Below, piece after piece: positions 26,424 through 36,499 of a DNA stretch of 64,000 nt. The translations under genes were made by a program, and so were the position numbers. Under the pieces are notes generated by a model that was not told where the DNA came from, ran no database searches, and saw nothing but the letters and a program-made list of their open reading frames with translations. The stretch is from Nitrospinaceae bacterium (lineage in GTDB: Bacteria; UBA8248). Numbering within the stretch: the stretch's first letter is position 1; each line of letters begins with the position of its first letter. The stretch lies in assembly GCA_018669005.1 (NCBI GenBank), contig JABJAL010000072.1, forward strand, positions 324,355-388,354, given 5' to 3'.

Positions 26424-26903
26424 TCAAGCACAGTTAATGCAGATGTAGGTCCATGAAATTGCCAGCCCGGTCGCGATGAAGAATAAAAGTAGGAACAGGG
26501 CCTTCCATTTGAGACCGGCGATGATTACCGGAGAAATTTCGGGGAACATTACCTTGCCCGAGGCGAAGCGCCTCACCAGTACTCGGTGGGACTTCTCCCC
26601 AGGGAGGGTATTGACCAACTCGTCGACCCCACAAGTACAATTTATGCAGGTCGATAAAAGGTGAACCGAACAGCCCTGGTTATCGAGAGCGGCGTCGAGC
26701 CTTCTCCGGTCAAACTGTTCAAAGCAAACGTTATGGGGCGTGCCGAGGAAGGCGATCCGCTCGCTGCCCTTCTCTGCGATCATGTCGGGGAATGGCCCCT
26801 CCCAATTCTCGGGGGCCTGCGGTCGCCCGCTGAGATGGCCGTATATCTGGAAACCTTTTTTAAGATATTGCCGGGCGAGCGAATCAAGGAGCTTGATGCT
26901 CAT
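26424..26903 (-). CDS. Hypothetical protein with C-terminal membrane anchor
   Basis: 159 residues that I do not recognise. GGAGG lies 6 bases before the ATG, which supports a real gene. The soluble part contains a cysteine group in STCINCTCGVDE. Residues ~130-152 form one hydrophobic segment (ALFLLLFFIATGLAISWTYI) at the very C-terminus, so the protein is probably tail-anchored or single-pass. It stands alone between the tRNA remnant and a cation transporter. Confidence 0.65.
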   Translation of the reverse strand: MSIKLLDSLARQYLKKGFQIYGHLSGRPQAPENWEGPFPDMIAEKGSERIAFLGTPHNVCFEQFDRRRLDAALDNQGCSVHLLSTCINCTCGVDELVNTLPGEKSHRVLVRRFASGKVMFPEISPVIIAGLKWKALFLLLFFIATGLAISWTYICINCA

Positions 26904-27143
26904 AAAATTCCTCCGAGTGGGATAGCCTCAGCACCATCCAGGTATTTTTTCAGCATATCATGAAAATGCGACAACACAGTTCTTTTCCCATGGCGAATTG
27001 CTAGTCAAGCGGGCCGAGGGTGGGAAGTGCGAGATGCGAGAGTGCCCGTCCCAGGAAGTATATTTCTCCGTCTGTGCTAGATTGATTAACGTTGTCGCTT
27101 GCGACCTGGCCCAGTAATTTTTCCCATGTGGGTATTTTCAAAA

Positions 27144-28088
27144 ATGGCAAATTCCACCTCAAACCGGGCCGATACTATTCGTCGCCGGGCGCGCGAAGGA
27201 CAGCGGGTAACCTGGATTGGGGTATGGGTGAATGCGGCGCTCTCGCTCGCCAAGGCAGTGGGCGGCGTTCTGGGCGGAAGCCAAGCTCTTCTCGCGGATG
27301 CACTTCACTCAATTTCTGATTTGGCCAGCGACGCGGTTGTGCTTTTTGCGCTCCATTTTTCAGGGGAGCCGGCCGATCACCAACATCCATACGGCCACGG
27401 CCGGATGGAGACCATTGCGGCCTTCGGCATTGGCCTCATCTTGCTCCTGGCCGGGGTTTACATGCTCTACCGCTCGCTTGGCGATCTTTGGATTCCCCGG
27501 CCATATAGTCTGAACTTCCTCGCTCTTCCCTTCATCGTACTTGCGATAGCCCTCAAGGAGGGCCTCTACTGGCTCACGCTCCGGGTGGGTCGCCGTACAT
27601 CCAACCAGGCCCTTATCGCTAATGCATGGCACCACCGCTCTGATGCAATTTCTTCGATTGCTACCCTGGTTGGCGTAACTTTTGCGTTGTCGGGCTACTG
27701 GTGGGCGGATGCCCTTGCGGCGGCAGGCGTGGCGGGTTTGGTCATCTGGGCCGGAGTACGTATTGCCCACGAGTCACTCGATGATCTCGTGGACACGGCC
27801 CCGACAGAAGAGATGCTGGCGCGTATCCGGGCGGCGATTGAAGAGGTGGAAGGAGTGAAAAGCGTCCACGCTCTCAGAACCCGCCGGATAGGCCCCCAAT
27901 TTTTTGTGGACGTTCACATTCAGGTGGACGCTACATTGAGCGTGGCTGCTGGCCACCTTATTGCCCACCGGGGGCAAGACGCCGTGCTCTCGAGGGTGGG
28001 TGAAGTCTCTGAGGTGATCGTTCATGTCGAGCCAGATGTGCCCATTTCTATTCCCGACCCAGATAATTTCGAGGCAGGCATCTCTTGA
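27144..28088 (+). CDS. Cation diffusion facilitator family transporter (FieF-like)
   Basis: About 314 residues with six membrane segments and a C-terminal cytoplasmic domain. Metal-site motifs are HSISDLASD in segment 2, HPYGHGRMET after it, and HHRSDAISS in segment 5, matching Zn/Fe/Cd efflux proteins that exchange metal for protons. The C-terminal part has the conserved HALRTRRIGPQFFVDVHIQV. The start is uncertain: ATGs at 27126 and 27144 both lack a clear ribosome site. The gene has no obvious partner. Confidence 0.9.
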   Translation: MANSTSNRADTIRRRAREGQRVTWIGVWVNAALSLAKAVGGVLGGSQALLADALHSISDLASDAVVLFALHFSGEPADHQHPYGHGRMETIAAFGIGLILLLAGVYMLYRSLGDLWIPRPYSLNFLALPFIVLAIALKEGLYWLTLRVGRRTSNQALIANAWHHRSDAISSIATLVGVTFALSGYWWADALAAAGVAGLVIWAGVRIAHESLDDLVDTAPTEEMLARIRAAIEEVEGVKSVHALRTRRIGPQFFVDVHIQVDATLSVAAGHLIAHRGQDAVLSRVGEVSEVIVHVEPDVPISIPDPDNFEAGIS

Positions 28089-28159
28089 TGCTTAGAGGTG
28101 CCCATCGAAATGAGCGCGGGGAATTAATGTAGCCGCAAGGGTGTCGCTGGGGCCCAGGT

Positions 28160-28507
28160 TTACCTGGGCCAATACATGATAATGCCCACGCCAACAAGGC
28201 AAAGGGCGCCGCCGATGATGTCGAAACGATCCGGCGGTGTTTTATCCACGACCTGGCCCCATAGAATAGAGAGCACAACGAACCAGCCGCCATAAGCCGC
28301 ATAGACGCGCCCGAAATGGGCCGGCTGGTAGGTGGGGACAATGCCGTACAGGCTCAAGGCCACCATGCCGAGCAGACCTATCATTAAAGGAGAGCCGCCT
28401 CGCCACCATCGCCAGACGAAATAGCCGCCGCCGATTTCGAGAAGCCCTGCCACCATAAAAAGGGTGATGGATTTCGCCGCGAGTACCATGCTCAGAACTA
28501 CCTCCAC
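28160..28507 (-). CDS. YnfA/UPF0060 family membrane protein
   Basis: 115 residues with four predicted membrane segments. Family motifs [38 protein letters not shown] and the end [15 protein letters not shown] are all present and the length is normal. The fold is related to small multidrug-resistance transporters, but the function of the family is unsettled. It is 45 bases downstream of the cytochrome gene on the same strand. Confidence 0.92.
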   Translation of the reverse strand: MEVVLSMVLAAKSITLFMVAGLLEIGGGYFVWRWWRGGSPLMIGLLGMVALSLYGIVPTYQPAHFGRVYAAYGGWFVVLSILWGQVVDKTPPDRFDIIGGALCLVGVGIIMYWPR

Positions 28508-28552
28508 AAAAAAAGTTAGGAAAAATGAACAGTCGTTGGTTTATCTTAATGC

Positions 28553-29695
28553 CTAGCGTCCCTGGCGCTTGCGCTTTTTTTTGCGCCAGTTGTCGACCAT
28601 GATCATGCCGCCGCCCCGGCGACCGGGAGGGCCATCGAAGGTGAAGAGCCAATCGGCGATCTGTGCCGCCTCGTCCGGCGAGAAGCCAAAGGAAGGCATC
28701 CGGCCCATCTGGTGCCCCCGCTCGTGCATGCGGATGCTGACCGGGGCTGTGAGCCAGTCGGAGACGACTTTCTGGGTGTAGTGATCGGGTGCGTTCCGGT
28801 AGCCGAATGGCGGGGCCAGGCGGACGGGGTCTCTTGCCGAGACGCCGGTGCCCTCGTGGCAGCCCGTGCAGTTGAACTGCCAGGCGATGCGTTGACCCGC
28901 CCCGGGACCTGAATTGGGAAATTTTTTCCGGGCGCGTTTATAGGTTTCATCCCGAGGCGCGCTGTCGCCTTTTAGTGATTCGATGTAGGCGGTCATGTTG
29001 GCGAGCTGACCTCTAGCGTTTTTATCCAACGCCTCTCCTTCGTCATAAAAAAAGTTCGGCATTTTTGTGCCGGGGTAGGTCGCCTCCGGCGAGAAAAGAA
29101 TCGAGGCGACGCCCTTGCGGGTGAGCTTTCGGGACATCTCCCGAAGGTCGGGGCCCCATTCCTCGGACTTGCCCGAATCGGGTTGGTTTCCTTTTTTGGG
29201 GTCGCCGTGGCATTTGGCGCATTCCATGTCGAGAAAAAGTTTTCTTCCGCGCGCGGCATAGCCTTTTGTGAGGGTGGGATAGAGCGCGGCAAAGCCGATT
29301 GGTTTCTCGTTCTCCTTAGCGTTTTTATCTTGTGCGGGTGTGGGCCACGGGGATTTGATTTGGGCCAGATGCGCTACGAGGGCAGTGGCCTCGGGTAGCG
29401 AGAGACGAAAGTTTGGCATGCGCGATTTTCCTGCCGGGCGGAGTTTTTTCGGCTGCATGAGATATTCCAGCAGCCAGCCTGGTCGAGCTCGCATGCCGAT
29501 GCGCCGCCAGGGAGGCCCTACCTGAGGGGCGGCGATGCTGACAGGTGTGTTGCCAATGTTGTGGCAGGCGGCGCAGTTGTTCTCGCGGACGAGGCGCTCA
29601 CCCGGGTGCTCACCCGGATGCTCGCCCGTTGCTGCCCCGGCGGAGGTGGTGATGATCAACGAAAGCATAAGAGCAAATAAAGATAGGGTTGCCAT
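28553..29695 (-). CDS. Triheme c-type cytochrome
   Basis: 380 residues with an N-terminal signal peptide (MATLSLFALMLSLIITTSAGA). Three CxxCH sites are seen at about residues 41-45, 159-163 and 276-280. Each is followed by a Met-Pro that can be the sixth heme ligand (SRMPNF, TKMPNFF, GRMPSF), so it looks like three fused class I cytochrome c domains. It would act in the periplasm or at the membrane in electron transfer. A secreted cupredoxin is encoded about 500 bases away on the other strand. Confidence 0.9.
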   Translation of the reverse strand: MATLSLFALMLSLIITTSAGAATGEHPGEHPGERLVRENNCAACHNIGNTPVSIAAPQVGPPWRRIGMRARPGWLLEYLMQPKKLRPAGKSRMPNFRLSLPEATALVAHLAQIKSPWPTPAQDKNAKENEKPIGFAALYPTLTKGYAARGRKLFLDMECAKCHGDPKKGNQPDSGKSEEWGPDLREMSRKLTRKGVASILFSPEATYPGTKMPNFFYDEGEALDKNARGQLANMTAYIESLKGDSAPRDETYKRARKKFPNSGPGAGQRIAWQFNCTGCHEGTGVSARDPVRLAPPFGYRNAPDHYTQKVVSDWLTAPVSIRMHERGHQMGRMPSFGFSPDEAAQIADWLFTFDGPPGRRGGGMIMVDNWRKKKRKRQGR

Positions 29696-30198
29696 TACGA
29701 GGGTTCCTTTTATGAATCTTAAAGCGGCGCTCCATCAAAATAAGTATACGCCAGCTCGGGCCGCTGGCCAGCGGTATTGAACTGCCGTGCCGGAGGGAAC
29801 TGGATGAATGAGGCATATAGATGAAGAGGGGCGAGGGCCTGATGCGTGAAATATAAAAGGGAACCTTCTCAGATTTTCAGCGTCATAAAGGGCGGTAATG
29901 GGCAGAAAAAATGCGCTCCGTTTTTAGAAATTGGGGTAAATTCGGAGAATAAGATGTCTGATTTATCACCACATCTATTTGTTTTTATGTTTGTTGTCGC
30001 TTTTGGTCGGCTGGGATTCGGGAGGGGCTTTTCTTTCGTGCCAATTTCCCTTATCTATCCGGGTGGTGGCCATCCGAGGGGTGGCCCTATACTGACAATG
30101 GTTCCGGGCCATGTTTTTAAACGAGGCCCTGTTAATCATCAAATACCGGAATTTTTCTCGTAACAGATTTTGTCAACAATCGAAGAAGAGGAGCGAAC
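29696..30198. other. Intergenic region between divergent cytochrome and cupredoxin genes
   Basis: About 500 bases that must hold both promoters. I see no gene I can support; one 105-codon frame on the + strand lacks a ribosome site and recognisable sequence. No clear promoter stands out. Confidence 0.45.
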
Positions 30199-30906
30199 AT
30201 GTACATCAAACATTTATCGTTGAAGACCACTATCGCCGCAGTGGCGATGTCTCTCGCCTTCGCTGGCCCGGCTCTTGCGGGCTCGGTTTCGGGCACCATC
30301 AAGTTCAAGGGCGCCGCCCCGGCAGCTAAGAAGCTCTCCGTCAACAAGGATGTGAAAGTTTGCGGCAAGAATCCGATCATGGACAACAGCATTCTCGTCA
30401 AGGGCGGCGGCCTCGCCAACGTGGTCATCACCATTAAAGGCGCCAAGGGCGGTAAGTTTCCCAAGTCGATGACCAAGGCGACCGTTGATCAGAATGGTTG
30501 TGTCTACAATCCCCGCGTTACAATAATGAAAGCGGGCACCAAACTCATCGTCAAGAACAGCGACAAGATTCTCCACAACGTTCACACTCACCCGGCCAAG
30601 ACTGGCAACAAGGTCGCGAACATCGCGCAGCCCAAGTTTAAGAAAAAGCTCAAGATGTCCAAGCGCTACTTCAAGAAGCCGGGCATCGTCAAAGTCACCT
30701 GCGATGTGCATGATTGGATGACGGGCTGGGTCGTTGCGACGAAGTCCCCGTTTGTTGCAGTCTCGGGTGACGGCGGCAAGTTCAAAATCTCGGGCGTGCC
30801 GGATGGCTCCTATCAGGTCGAGATTTGGCACGAGAAACTCGGCACCAAGAAAGTGAAAGTCACCGTCAAGGGCGACACCACGCTGGACGCCTCGCTCGGT
30901 AGCTAA
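30199..30906 (+). CDS. Secreted cupredoxin-domain protein
   Basis: 235 residues. A signal peptide is clear (cleavage near PALA, residue 27). Copper ligands of a plastocyanin/azurin-type site can be placed as a His at 126 or 129 in KILHNVH, and Cys168, His171 and Met174 in VTCDVHDWM. The C-terminal ~50 residues (GKFKISGVPDGSYQVEIWHEKLGT) look like a carboxypeptidase-regulatory type beta domain. It is very Lys-rich. AGAGGAG precedes the ATG. It is probably a periplasmic copper electron carrier; the nearby triheme cytochrome could be its partner. Confidence 0.85.
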   Translation: MYIKHLSLKTTIAAVAMSLAFAGPALAGSVSGTIKFKGAAPAAKKLSVNKDVKVCGKNPIMDNSILVKGGGLANVVITIKGAKGGKFPKSMTKATVDQNGCVYNPRVTIMKAGTKLIVKNSDKILHNVHTHPAKTGNKVANIAQPKFKKKLKMSKRYFKKPGIVKVTCDVHDWMTGWVVATKSPFVAVSGDGGKFKISGVPDGSYQVEIWHEKLGTKKVKVTVKGDTTLDASLGS

Positions 30907-30926
30907 ACTCATAGTCTGAATGCACT

Positions 30927-30960
30927 AAGGCGGCGGGATTTGTTTCCCGCCGCCTTTTTT
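30927..30960 (+). terminator. Rho-independent terminator after the cupredoxin gene
   Basis: GGCGGCGGGA...TCCCGCCGCC forms a strong stem followed by six T residues, 21 bases after the stop codon. Confidence 0.9.
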
Positions 30961-30991
30961 GCGTTTGAAGGTGAATTTGATCTAACTGCCT

Positions 30992-32188
30992 CTAGCGACG
31001 CCGTTTTTTCCCGGCAACGCGGGCAAGGGCGGCCGCGCCATCGGCAATGCGGTCTATCTCATCCTCGGTGTTGAGATAATGAATCGAGGCCCGAAGCGCA
31101 GGCGGCACCGAATCTACCGCCCGGAGTACGACCTTGTGCTTTTTGAGCATCCCATCGGTCGCCGCCCCGGCATCCATCCCCTCTATACGGAACGCGACGA
31201 GCCCCGACTGTGCCGGGCCGGGCGGGGTGATGACCTCAACCCCGGCGGTATTCCGGAGGCTCTTTAATAGTCGGTTCGCCAGGGTGCGATTTCGTCGCTC
31301 GATGCCGGCGGGCCCGCTAGCGCGGCACTGATCGACGGCCACCCGAAGGCCCGAGTAAAGCGCCGGGCTGATGGTGGCGACCTCAAAGCGCGCCGCGCTC
31401 GTCTGGGGCGTGTAGGAGAGCGTGCCCAGGTTCCGAGTCAGCGCCGAGCGGTAGCCAATGCCGGATTCCCTAATCTGTTTCCTCAGCCCGGCTCGTACAT
31501 ATACAGCGCCCGTGCCCTGCGGTCCCATGAGCCACTTCTGCCCCGATAGGGTGTAAACATCGGTGAGCGATTTTTTCACATCGATGGGAATTTGGCCCAC
31601 CGATTGCGCCCCGTCCACAACAAGCAGCGCCCCTACTTTCCGGCAGCGCCGGCCAATCTCCCGAAGCGGCAGCCGCCGCCCCGTCAGCCAGGCGATGTGG
31701 CTTACGCATACGGCCCGCGTCCGCGTGGTAAGCATTGCGTCCAAGTTCGCGAGCAGTTCATCATCCGTCGCTCCCGTTTCCAATAGTCGAACCTTGGTTC
31801 GCCGCCTGCCGCGCCACATTAACCAGGGCAGATAGCCCCCCGGGTGCTCAAGGTCGGTGACAATTGCCTCGTCCCCAGCCCGCCACTCAATGCCAGCCGC
31901 CGCAATGTTTATCCCTGAGGTTGTATTGTCCATCAGGGCTATTTCATTGGCCCGCGAGCCCATGAGCTTTGACACCGAGGTGCGAAGCGCCTCAAAAGCT
32001 TCCTTCGACTCATCGCGTAGAATGGGGTGAAACGGGCCCAGTTTTGATTCGCGCTTTAAAATGCAGTCCACCTCGCGGAGCACCGGTGTCGGCGAGGGGC
32101 CGCTGCCTCCCCAGTTGACGTAGACCTGCCCCTTCATCGCGGGGATTTGCCCCCTGAGCTTTCGGATTGATCCGGAGTTGATAGCCAA
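30992..32188 (-). CDS. Class V aminotransferase (cysteine desulfurase / selenocysteine lyase-like)
   Basis: 398 residues. PLP features: ALMDNTTSGINIAAAG near the N-terminal third, VDGAQSVGQIPIDV with the Asp and Gln that contact the cofactor, and the Schiff-base lysine in YTLSGQKWLMGPQGTGAVYV. The start is TTG, 6 bases after a perfect AGGAGG. It lies 29 bases after selB, in a likely operon with selA, so a role in releasing selenium or sulfur from cysteine-type amino acids is plausible. Other class V activities cannot be excluded. Confidence 0.85.
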   Translation of the reverse strand: MAINSGSIRKLRGQIPAMKGQVYVNWGGSGPSPTPVLREVDCILKRESKLGPFHPILRDESKEAFEALRTSVSKLMGSRANEIALMDNTTSGINIAAAGIEWRAGDEAIVTDLEHPGGYLPWLMWRGRRRTKVRLLETGATDDELLANLDAMLTTRTRAVCVSHIAWLTGRRLPLREIGRRCRKVGALLVVDGAQSVGQIPIDVKKSLTDVYTLSGQKWLMGPQGTGAVYVRAGLRKQIRESGIGYRSALTRNLGTLSYTPQTSAARFEVATISPALYSGLRVAVDQCRASGPAGIERRNRTLANRLLKSLRNTAGVEVITPPGPAQSGLVAFRIEGMDAGAATDGMLKKHKVVLRAVDSVPPALRASIHYLNTEDEIDRIADGAAALARVAGKKRRR

Positions 32189-32217
32189 GATGTTCCTCCT
32201 GTTCGAGTTCGTAGGTG

Positions 32218-34134
32218 TTAATTCGTCCCGCTTTGGGGGCGAAGGACCCGTTTGTCGCCAACGCGGAGGGTAATCCGCGCGGTGTCGAAATATTCAAGAA
32301 TTGGGATTGCGTGCTTGCGCGTTATGCCGAGGAGATCCCTGAACTCCGAGGCCGAAATGTTGTCGTTCTCGCCCAGATAGCTCTCAAGGCGCGATCTTGC
32401 CCCGTCCACCGCATCCTTGTGGTAGATGAGGTCGTCCTTTAGGCGAATGAGCGCCCCCTCGTCCACGAGAACCTGCATGGCCGCCTTGCCCGGCCCCTCG
32501 GGTACGCTGGCCTCGCTGAAAACTGATTTTAGCACCGGTGGCTGAAAGTTTGCTGATTTGAAAAAATCTTCCAGCTTCGTTTTTACCTTCGCCAGATCTT
32601 CCCCGACTTTTACCTCGTGGGTGGCGAGTCGAAGTTGCGCGCCTTCCTCGATGAGGGTTCCTGCATGGACCAGCGTCTTGAGTGCCGCTGCGAAGGCCCG
32701 CTCGCCCGCACCGCCTCCCTTGCCGCGAACCTCCTCGCGCGGGGCGCCGGGTTTAAGCGGGTTGGTCTTGTGGTATTCGGCGAGAAAGTCGGTGATGGCG
32801 TTTTGAAGAGCGGTGAAATGCGCCTTCGATAGCGTAAGGCTCGTTTCGGCCTCGACGATTCGGGCCCGGCCCGATTTGGCAAGGGCGGCGAGCTGTGTGC
32901 GAATTTCATCGGGGGTCAGCGTGAGCCGCCCGGTGAGAGTGGCAACATCAGCTCCGGCAGGGCCCGCATCGGCCAGAAGAAGCTGGAGACGGGTGGTCTC
33001 ATCGGCGCCCAGATGCGCATCGAAATGCGCCATCGATGAGACACGAAGGCGGCGGTGTTTTTTCGGGGCAACATCGAGAATCTCGCCCCCCCCGATGGTG
33101 ACAACAGGCGAGTAGCTTCGGATAACGAAGCGGTCGCGCGGCAGGGCGGAGACGGGGGCCTCAAGACGAATTTGTGCAAAGGCGCTCTCGCCGGGCTCAA
33201 TGGTCTCGGCTCCGATGACCGAGATGCGGCCCATGACCTCCGAGGTGCCCGTGTGGAAGCGCACCCGGTCGCGGGTCTTGAGCGGCCGAGGAGCGTCGGG
33301 GATATGTTCAAGGCGCACATCGAGCATATAGGTTGCCTTTAGCTCGCCTGCGCGGCCCAGCACACCGCCGCGCTCGATATCCATTCGCTCGACGCCCTGG
33401 AGATTGACGGCGGTGCGCGTTCCGGCAACAGCCTCCTCGACCGCCTCGCCATGCACCTGCAAGCCGCGCACGCGAGCCTCGGCATCTCCGGGGAATATCT
33501 GCACGCGCTCGCCCACGCGAACCGCCCCGCTGAACAAAGTTCCGGTAACAACCGCGCCAAACCCTTTCATGGTGAATACCCGATCGATGGGTAGCCGGAA
33601 AATACCCTCGCCGCTTTTGGTGGCGGTGTTCTCTGCGAGCCGGACAATCTCGTCTCGGAGTTCATCAAGGCCCGCGCCCGTTGACGAGGACACAGGCACC
33701 ACGGGCTGGCCCTCTAGAAATGTGCCTTTAACGAAATCCGCCAGATCGTCCGTGACCAGCTCAACCCAGTCTGCCTCTACCAGGTCGCACTTGGTCAGCG
33801 CGACGAGCCCGGCCTTCACTCCAAGAAGGCGGCAGATGGCCAAGTGCTCCCGCGTCTGGGGCATCACTCCCTCATCGGCCGCGATGACGAGGATAACCAG
33901 ATCGATTCCGCCAGCGCCTGCGAGCATGTTCTTCACGAAACGCTCGTGGCCCGGCACATCTACGATGCCCGCGCTCAACTCGCCGATGTCGAGCTGGGCG
34001 AATCCAAGCTCAATCGTTATGCCGCGCTCTTTTTCCTCTTTTAGCCGGTCAGTGTCGGTGCCCGTCAGCGCACGCACGAGGGAGGTCTTCCCGTGATCGA
34101 TGTGGCCAGCCGTGCCGATGATGATGTGTTTCAC
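32218..34134 (-). CDS. selB: Selenocysteine-specific elongation factor SelB
   Basis: 638 residues, the usual length. The GTPase start [38 protein letters not shown] is diagnostic of SelB, with [12 protein letters not shown] as G3 and TKCD as G4. Domains II and III follow, then four winged-helix domains from about residue 400, which bind the SECIS hairpin in mRNA. It delivers Sec-tRNA to in-frame UGA codons. It is 30 bases after an alpha/beta hydrolase gene and just before a class V aminotransferase; selA is upstream in the same set. Confidence 0.95.
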   Translation of the reverse strand: MKHIIIGTAGHIDHGKTSLVRALTGTDTDRLKEEKERGITIELGFAQLDIGELSAGIVDVPGHERFVKNMLAGAGGIDLVILVIAADEGVMPQTREHLAICRLLGVKAGLVALTKCDLVEADWVELVTDDLADFVKGTFLEGQPVVPVSSSTGAGLDELRDEIVRLAENTATKSGEGIFRLPIDRVFTMKGFGAVVTGTLFSGAVRVGERVQIFPGDAEARVRGLQVHGEAVEEAVAGTRTAVNLQGVERMDIERGGVLGRAGELKATYMLDVRLEHIPDAPRPLKTRDRVRFHTGTSEVMGRISVIGAETIEPGESAFAQIRLEAPVSALPRDRFVIRSYSPVVTIGGGEILDVAPKKHRRLRVSSMAHFDAHLGADETTRLQLLLADAGPAGADVATLTGRLTLTPDEIRTQLAALAKSGRARIVEAETSLTLSKAHFTALQNAITDFLAEYHKTNPLKPGAPREEVRGKGGGAGERAFAAALKTLVHAGTLIEEGAQLRLATHEVKVGEDLAKVKTKLEDFFKSANFQPPVLKSVFSEASVPEGPGKAAMQVLVDEGALIRLKDDLIYHKDAVDGARSRLESYLGENDNISASEFRDLLGITRKHAIPILEYFDTARITLRVGDKRVLRPQSGTN

Positions 34135-34164
34135 GAATGCTTATCCATGTTGATGGGCTTTTTT

Positions 34165-34971
34165 TCAGCCGTCATGTTTTTCGATGAACGCGTGAATCAC
34201 GCGATTGAATTCCTCGGTGTTCGCCAGGTAGACAAAATGGCCGCCCCACTCGAAAACGTGAAGCTCGGCCCCCGGTATTTTACTGACCAGCTGGTCCGAG
34301 TAGTAGGGCGGGGTGCAGGCATCGTCCTGTGCCACGGCGACGAGGGTGGGCGCCGTGATTTGGCCCAGTCGATCGATTTGATCGTGCGCGATGATGGCGT
34401 CGATTCGCTCGGCCATGATCTCGGCGGGCGGCGCGTTTTTGATCATGAGGTTTTCCTTGTCCTCAATCCGGGAAAAATTGTCGGTGAAAAATTTGGGTGA
34501 ATGAAGCGAGAGGGCCGATATCCGCGTGTAGTCATCCCAACCGAGTTCAAGCAGGATTTTTTTGCGCATCGTGAACTGACGGATAAAAAAAGCGTCGGAC
34601 TTGGGCCACGAGCTGGTGATGGCCGCGCTCTGCACCTTTTCAGGATGATCGATGCACATGATCTGGATAATCGCCCCGCCGGTCGAGCTTCCGACAAGGT
34701 GGGCTTTGGGGATTCCGGCATCGTCCATGATGGCTACCACATCGCCCGCCATGTTCGGCACACTATAGACACCAGGGGGCTTGGCGCTTTTTCCGGTTCC
34801 CCGATGGTCGTGAAGAACGACGGGGCGCTCTTTCGAGAATGGCTCGGCCTGAAGGGGCCACGATTCGCGACCGCCGCCCAGCCCGCTGATAAAGAATACG
34901 GGTGTCGCTGAGGAGTCCGCGTTCAGGATTTCATAGTCGATGTCCACTCCGCCGGAATTCACGATGGGCAT
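34165..34971 (-). CDS. Alpha/beta hydrolase
   Basis: 268 residues with a complete triad: Ser in VGSSTGGAII, Asp in AQDDACTPPYY and His in WGGHFVYLAN. The start FFISGLGGGRESW forms the oxyanion loop and LHDHRGTGKSAKPP follows, as in RutD- and lactonase-like enzymes. The substrate is unknown. It sits between selA and selB in the same orientation with short gaps, so it is probably co-transcribed with the selenocysteine genes, although no link is known. Confidence 0.88.
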   Translation of the reverse strand: MPIVNSGGVDIDYEILNADSSATPVFFISGLGGGRESWPLQAEPFSKERPVVLHDHRGTGKSAKPPGVYSVPNMAGDVVAIMDDAGIPKAHLVGSSTGGAIIQIMCIDHPEKVQSAAITSSWPKSDAFFIRQFTMRKKILLELGWDDYTRISALSLHSPKFFTDNFSRIEDKENLMIKNAPPAEIMAERIDAIIAHDQIDRLGQITAPTLVAVAQDDACTPPYYSDQLVSKIPGAELHVFEWGGHFVYLANTEEFNRVIHAFIEKHDG

Positions 34972-35047
34972 GGTAGCGCTCCTTGATGTTCATACAAGAA
35001 AATAAAACAAGCCACCGAAAGTGTGGCACGATAATTTGATTTTTTTG

Positions 35048-36499
35048 TTAATCGGCCTTTTGGGCCAGTTTTTTGATTATTTCCGCCAGCGGTTCGATCT
35101 CGGCATCCGAGACACACCTCATGTCGAGCAGGAGGCGGTCTTCATGAATGCGGGCGACAACTGGCGGCGCCGCTTTCCGAAGCAGGGTGTCGAGCTTGCC
35201 TGCGGATATCCCCTCGGGAGACAGAGCCAGGGCGCAGCTTTTTAGCTCGGCGGTCGGCATCGCGCCGCCTCCCACGCGCCCCACGGTATCGATCATCTCG
35301 GCGCGGAGCCACCCGGCGATTTTTCCTCCCATCGCCTCTAGCAGCGCTTTTGCCCGGCCACCGGCGGCTGTGGCGTCCTCTGAGAGCATTCTGAGTGCAG
35401 GGACCTCGCGCATGGCACGCTCCGGGTCGAGGTAGGCTCTGAGCGTGGCCTCAAGCGCCGCGAGGGTGAGCTTGTCGAGGCGCAGCGCCCGCATCATTGG
35501 ATGTTTCTTGAGCTTGTCCACCCAGGCGGCCTTGCCAACGATGATGCCCGCTTGCGGCCCGCCCATGAGCTTATCGCCCGAGAATGTAATGACATCCACG
35601 CCAGCCGCGACCGAGGCAGCCACCGTGGGCTCGTGCGGGATGCCGGGCGGATTAATGAGGCAGCCGCTACCCAGATCCTCAAGAAACGGGATGCCCCTCT
35701 CACCAGCAAGGGCGGCGAGCGCCTCGCGGGGCACTTCTTCGGTGAAGCCGATAATGCGGTAGTTGCTGGTGTGGGCCTTGAGGAGGAGGCCGGTATTGGG
35801 ACCGATGGCTTTTTCATAATCGGCAAGGTGGGTTTTGTTGGTGGCGCCCACCTCGACCATTTGTGCCCCGCTCTGGGCCATGATCTCGGGGATACGAAAC
35901 GAGCCGCCGATCTCGACGAGCTCGCCCCTGGAAATGACAACTTCCTTGCCCTCGGCCATAAAGCGAATGGCGAACATGACGGCGGCGGCGTTGTTGTTTA
36001 CGACAACGGCGGACTCGGCGCCGGTGAGTTTTTGAAGGAGCGATTCGATTGCACCGGCTCGGCTTCCTCGGTGGCCTGCTTCAAGATCGTATTCGAGATT
36101 CGAGTAGCTTTTGGAGACCGCGAGTAGCGCCTCGCAGGCGGCCTCGCTCAGCGGGGCGCGGCCGAGATTGGTGTGCAGGACGATGCCAGTGGCGTTGATG
36201 ACATGGCGAAGATCGGGGGTTCGGCTGGCGGCGTGAAGCGCTTTGGTTTCCTTGATGATATTGTCTCGAAGCGCTGCCCTGATATCACTGGGGTCGCCAT
36301 TATCGATGCTTCCACCAGCCAGAATGCGGCGCCGCTCGATTTCGATGGCCTCGCGCGCCACCTCGGCCAGGGCGGCCCCTGAGGCCTCCCCAATGGCCTC
36401 GCCATCTGCTTCTTGGCGCAACTCATCCATCAGTTCATCGACGGAAGGTAAATTCCGCAAAAATCGAGTATTATCAATGGGTTTTTCGGGCGATGTCAT
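35048..36499 (-). CDS. selA: L-seryl-tRNA(Sec) selenium transferase SelA
   Basis: 483 residues, typical of SelA. Motifs: VINATGIVLHTNLGRAPL, NNNAAAVMF, and the PLP lysine in TFSGDKLMGGPQAGIIVG. It converts Ser-tRNA(Sec) to Sec-tRNA(Sec) using selenophosphate. The ribosome site GGGGAG almost touches the ATG. With selB it shows that this organism makes selenoproteins; selC and selD are not visible in the window. Confidence 0.95.
   Translation of the reverse strand: MTSPEKPIDNTRFLRNLPSVDELMDELRQEADGEAIGEASGAALAEVAREAIEIERRRILAGGSIDNGDPSDIRAALRDNIIKETKALHAASRTPDLRHVINATGIVLHTNLGRAPLSEAACEALLAVSKSYSNLEYDLEAGHRGSRAGAIESLLQKLTGAESAVVVNNNAAAVMFAIRFMAEGKEVVISRGELVEIGGSFRIPEIMAQSGAQMVEVGATNKTHLADYEKAIGPNTGLLLKAHTSNYRIIGFTEEVPREALAALAGERGIPFLEDLGSGCLINPPGIPHEPTVAASVAAGVDVITFSGDKLMGGPQAGIIVGKAAWVDKLKKHPMMRALRLDKLTLAALEATLRAYLDPERAMREVPALRMLSEDATAAGGRAKALLEAMGGKIAGWLRAEMIDTVGRVGGGAMPTAELKSCALALSPEGISAGKLDTLLRKAAPPVVARIHEDRLLLDMRCVSDAEIEPLAEIIKKLAQKAD

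Noticed and set aside
29846..30163. 105-codon + strand frame with some hydrophobic residues
   Set aside because: No ribosome site and no recognisable sequence; it fills the promoter region of the cupredoxin gene.
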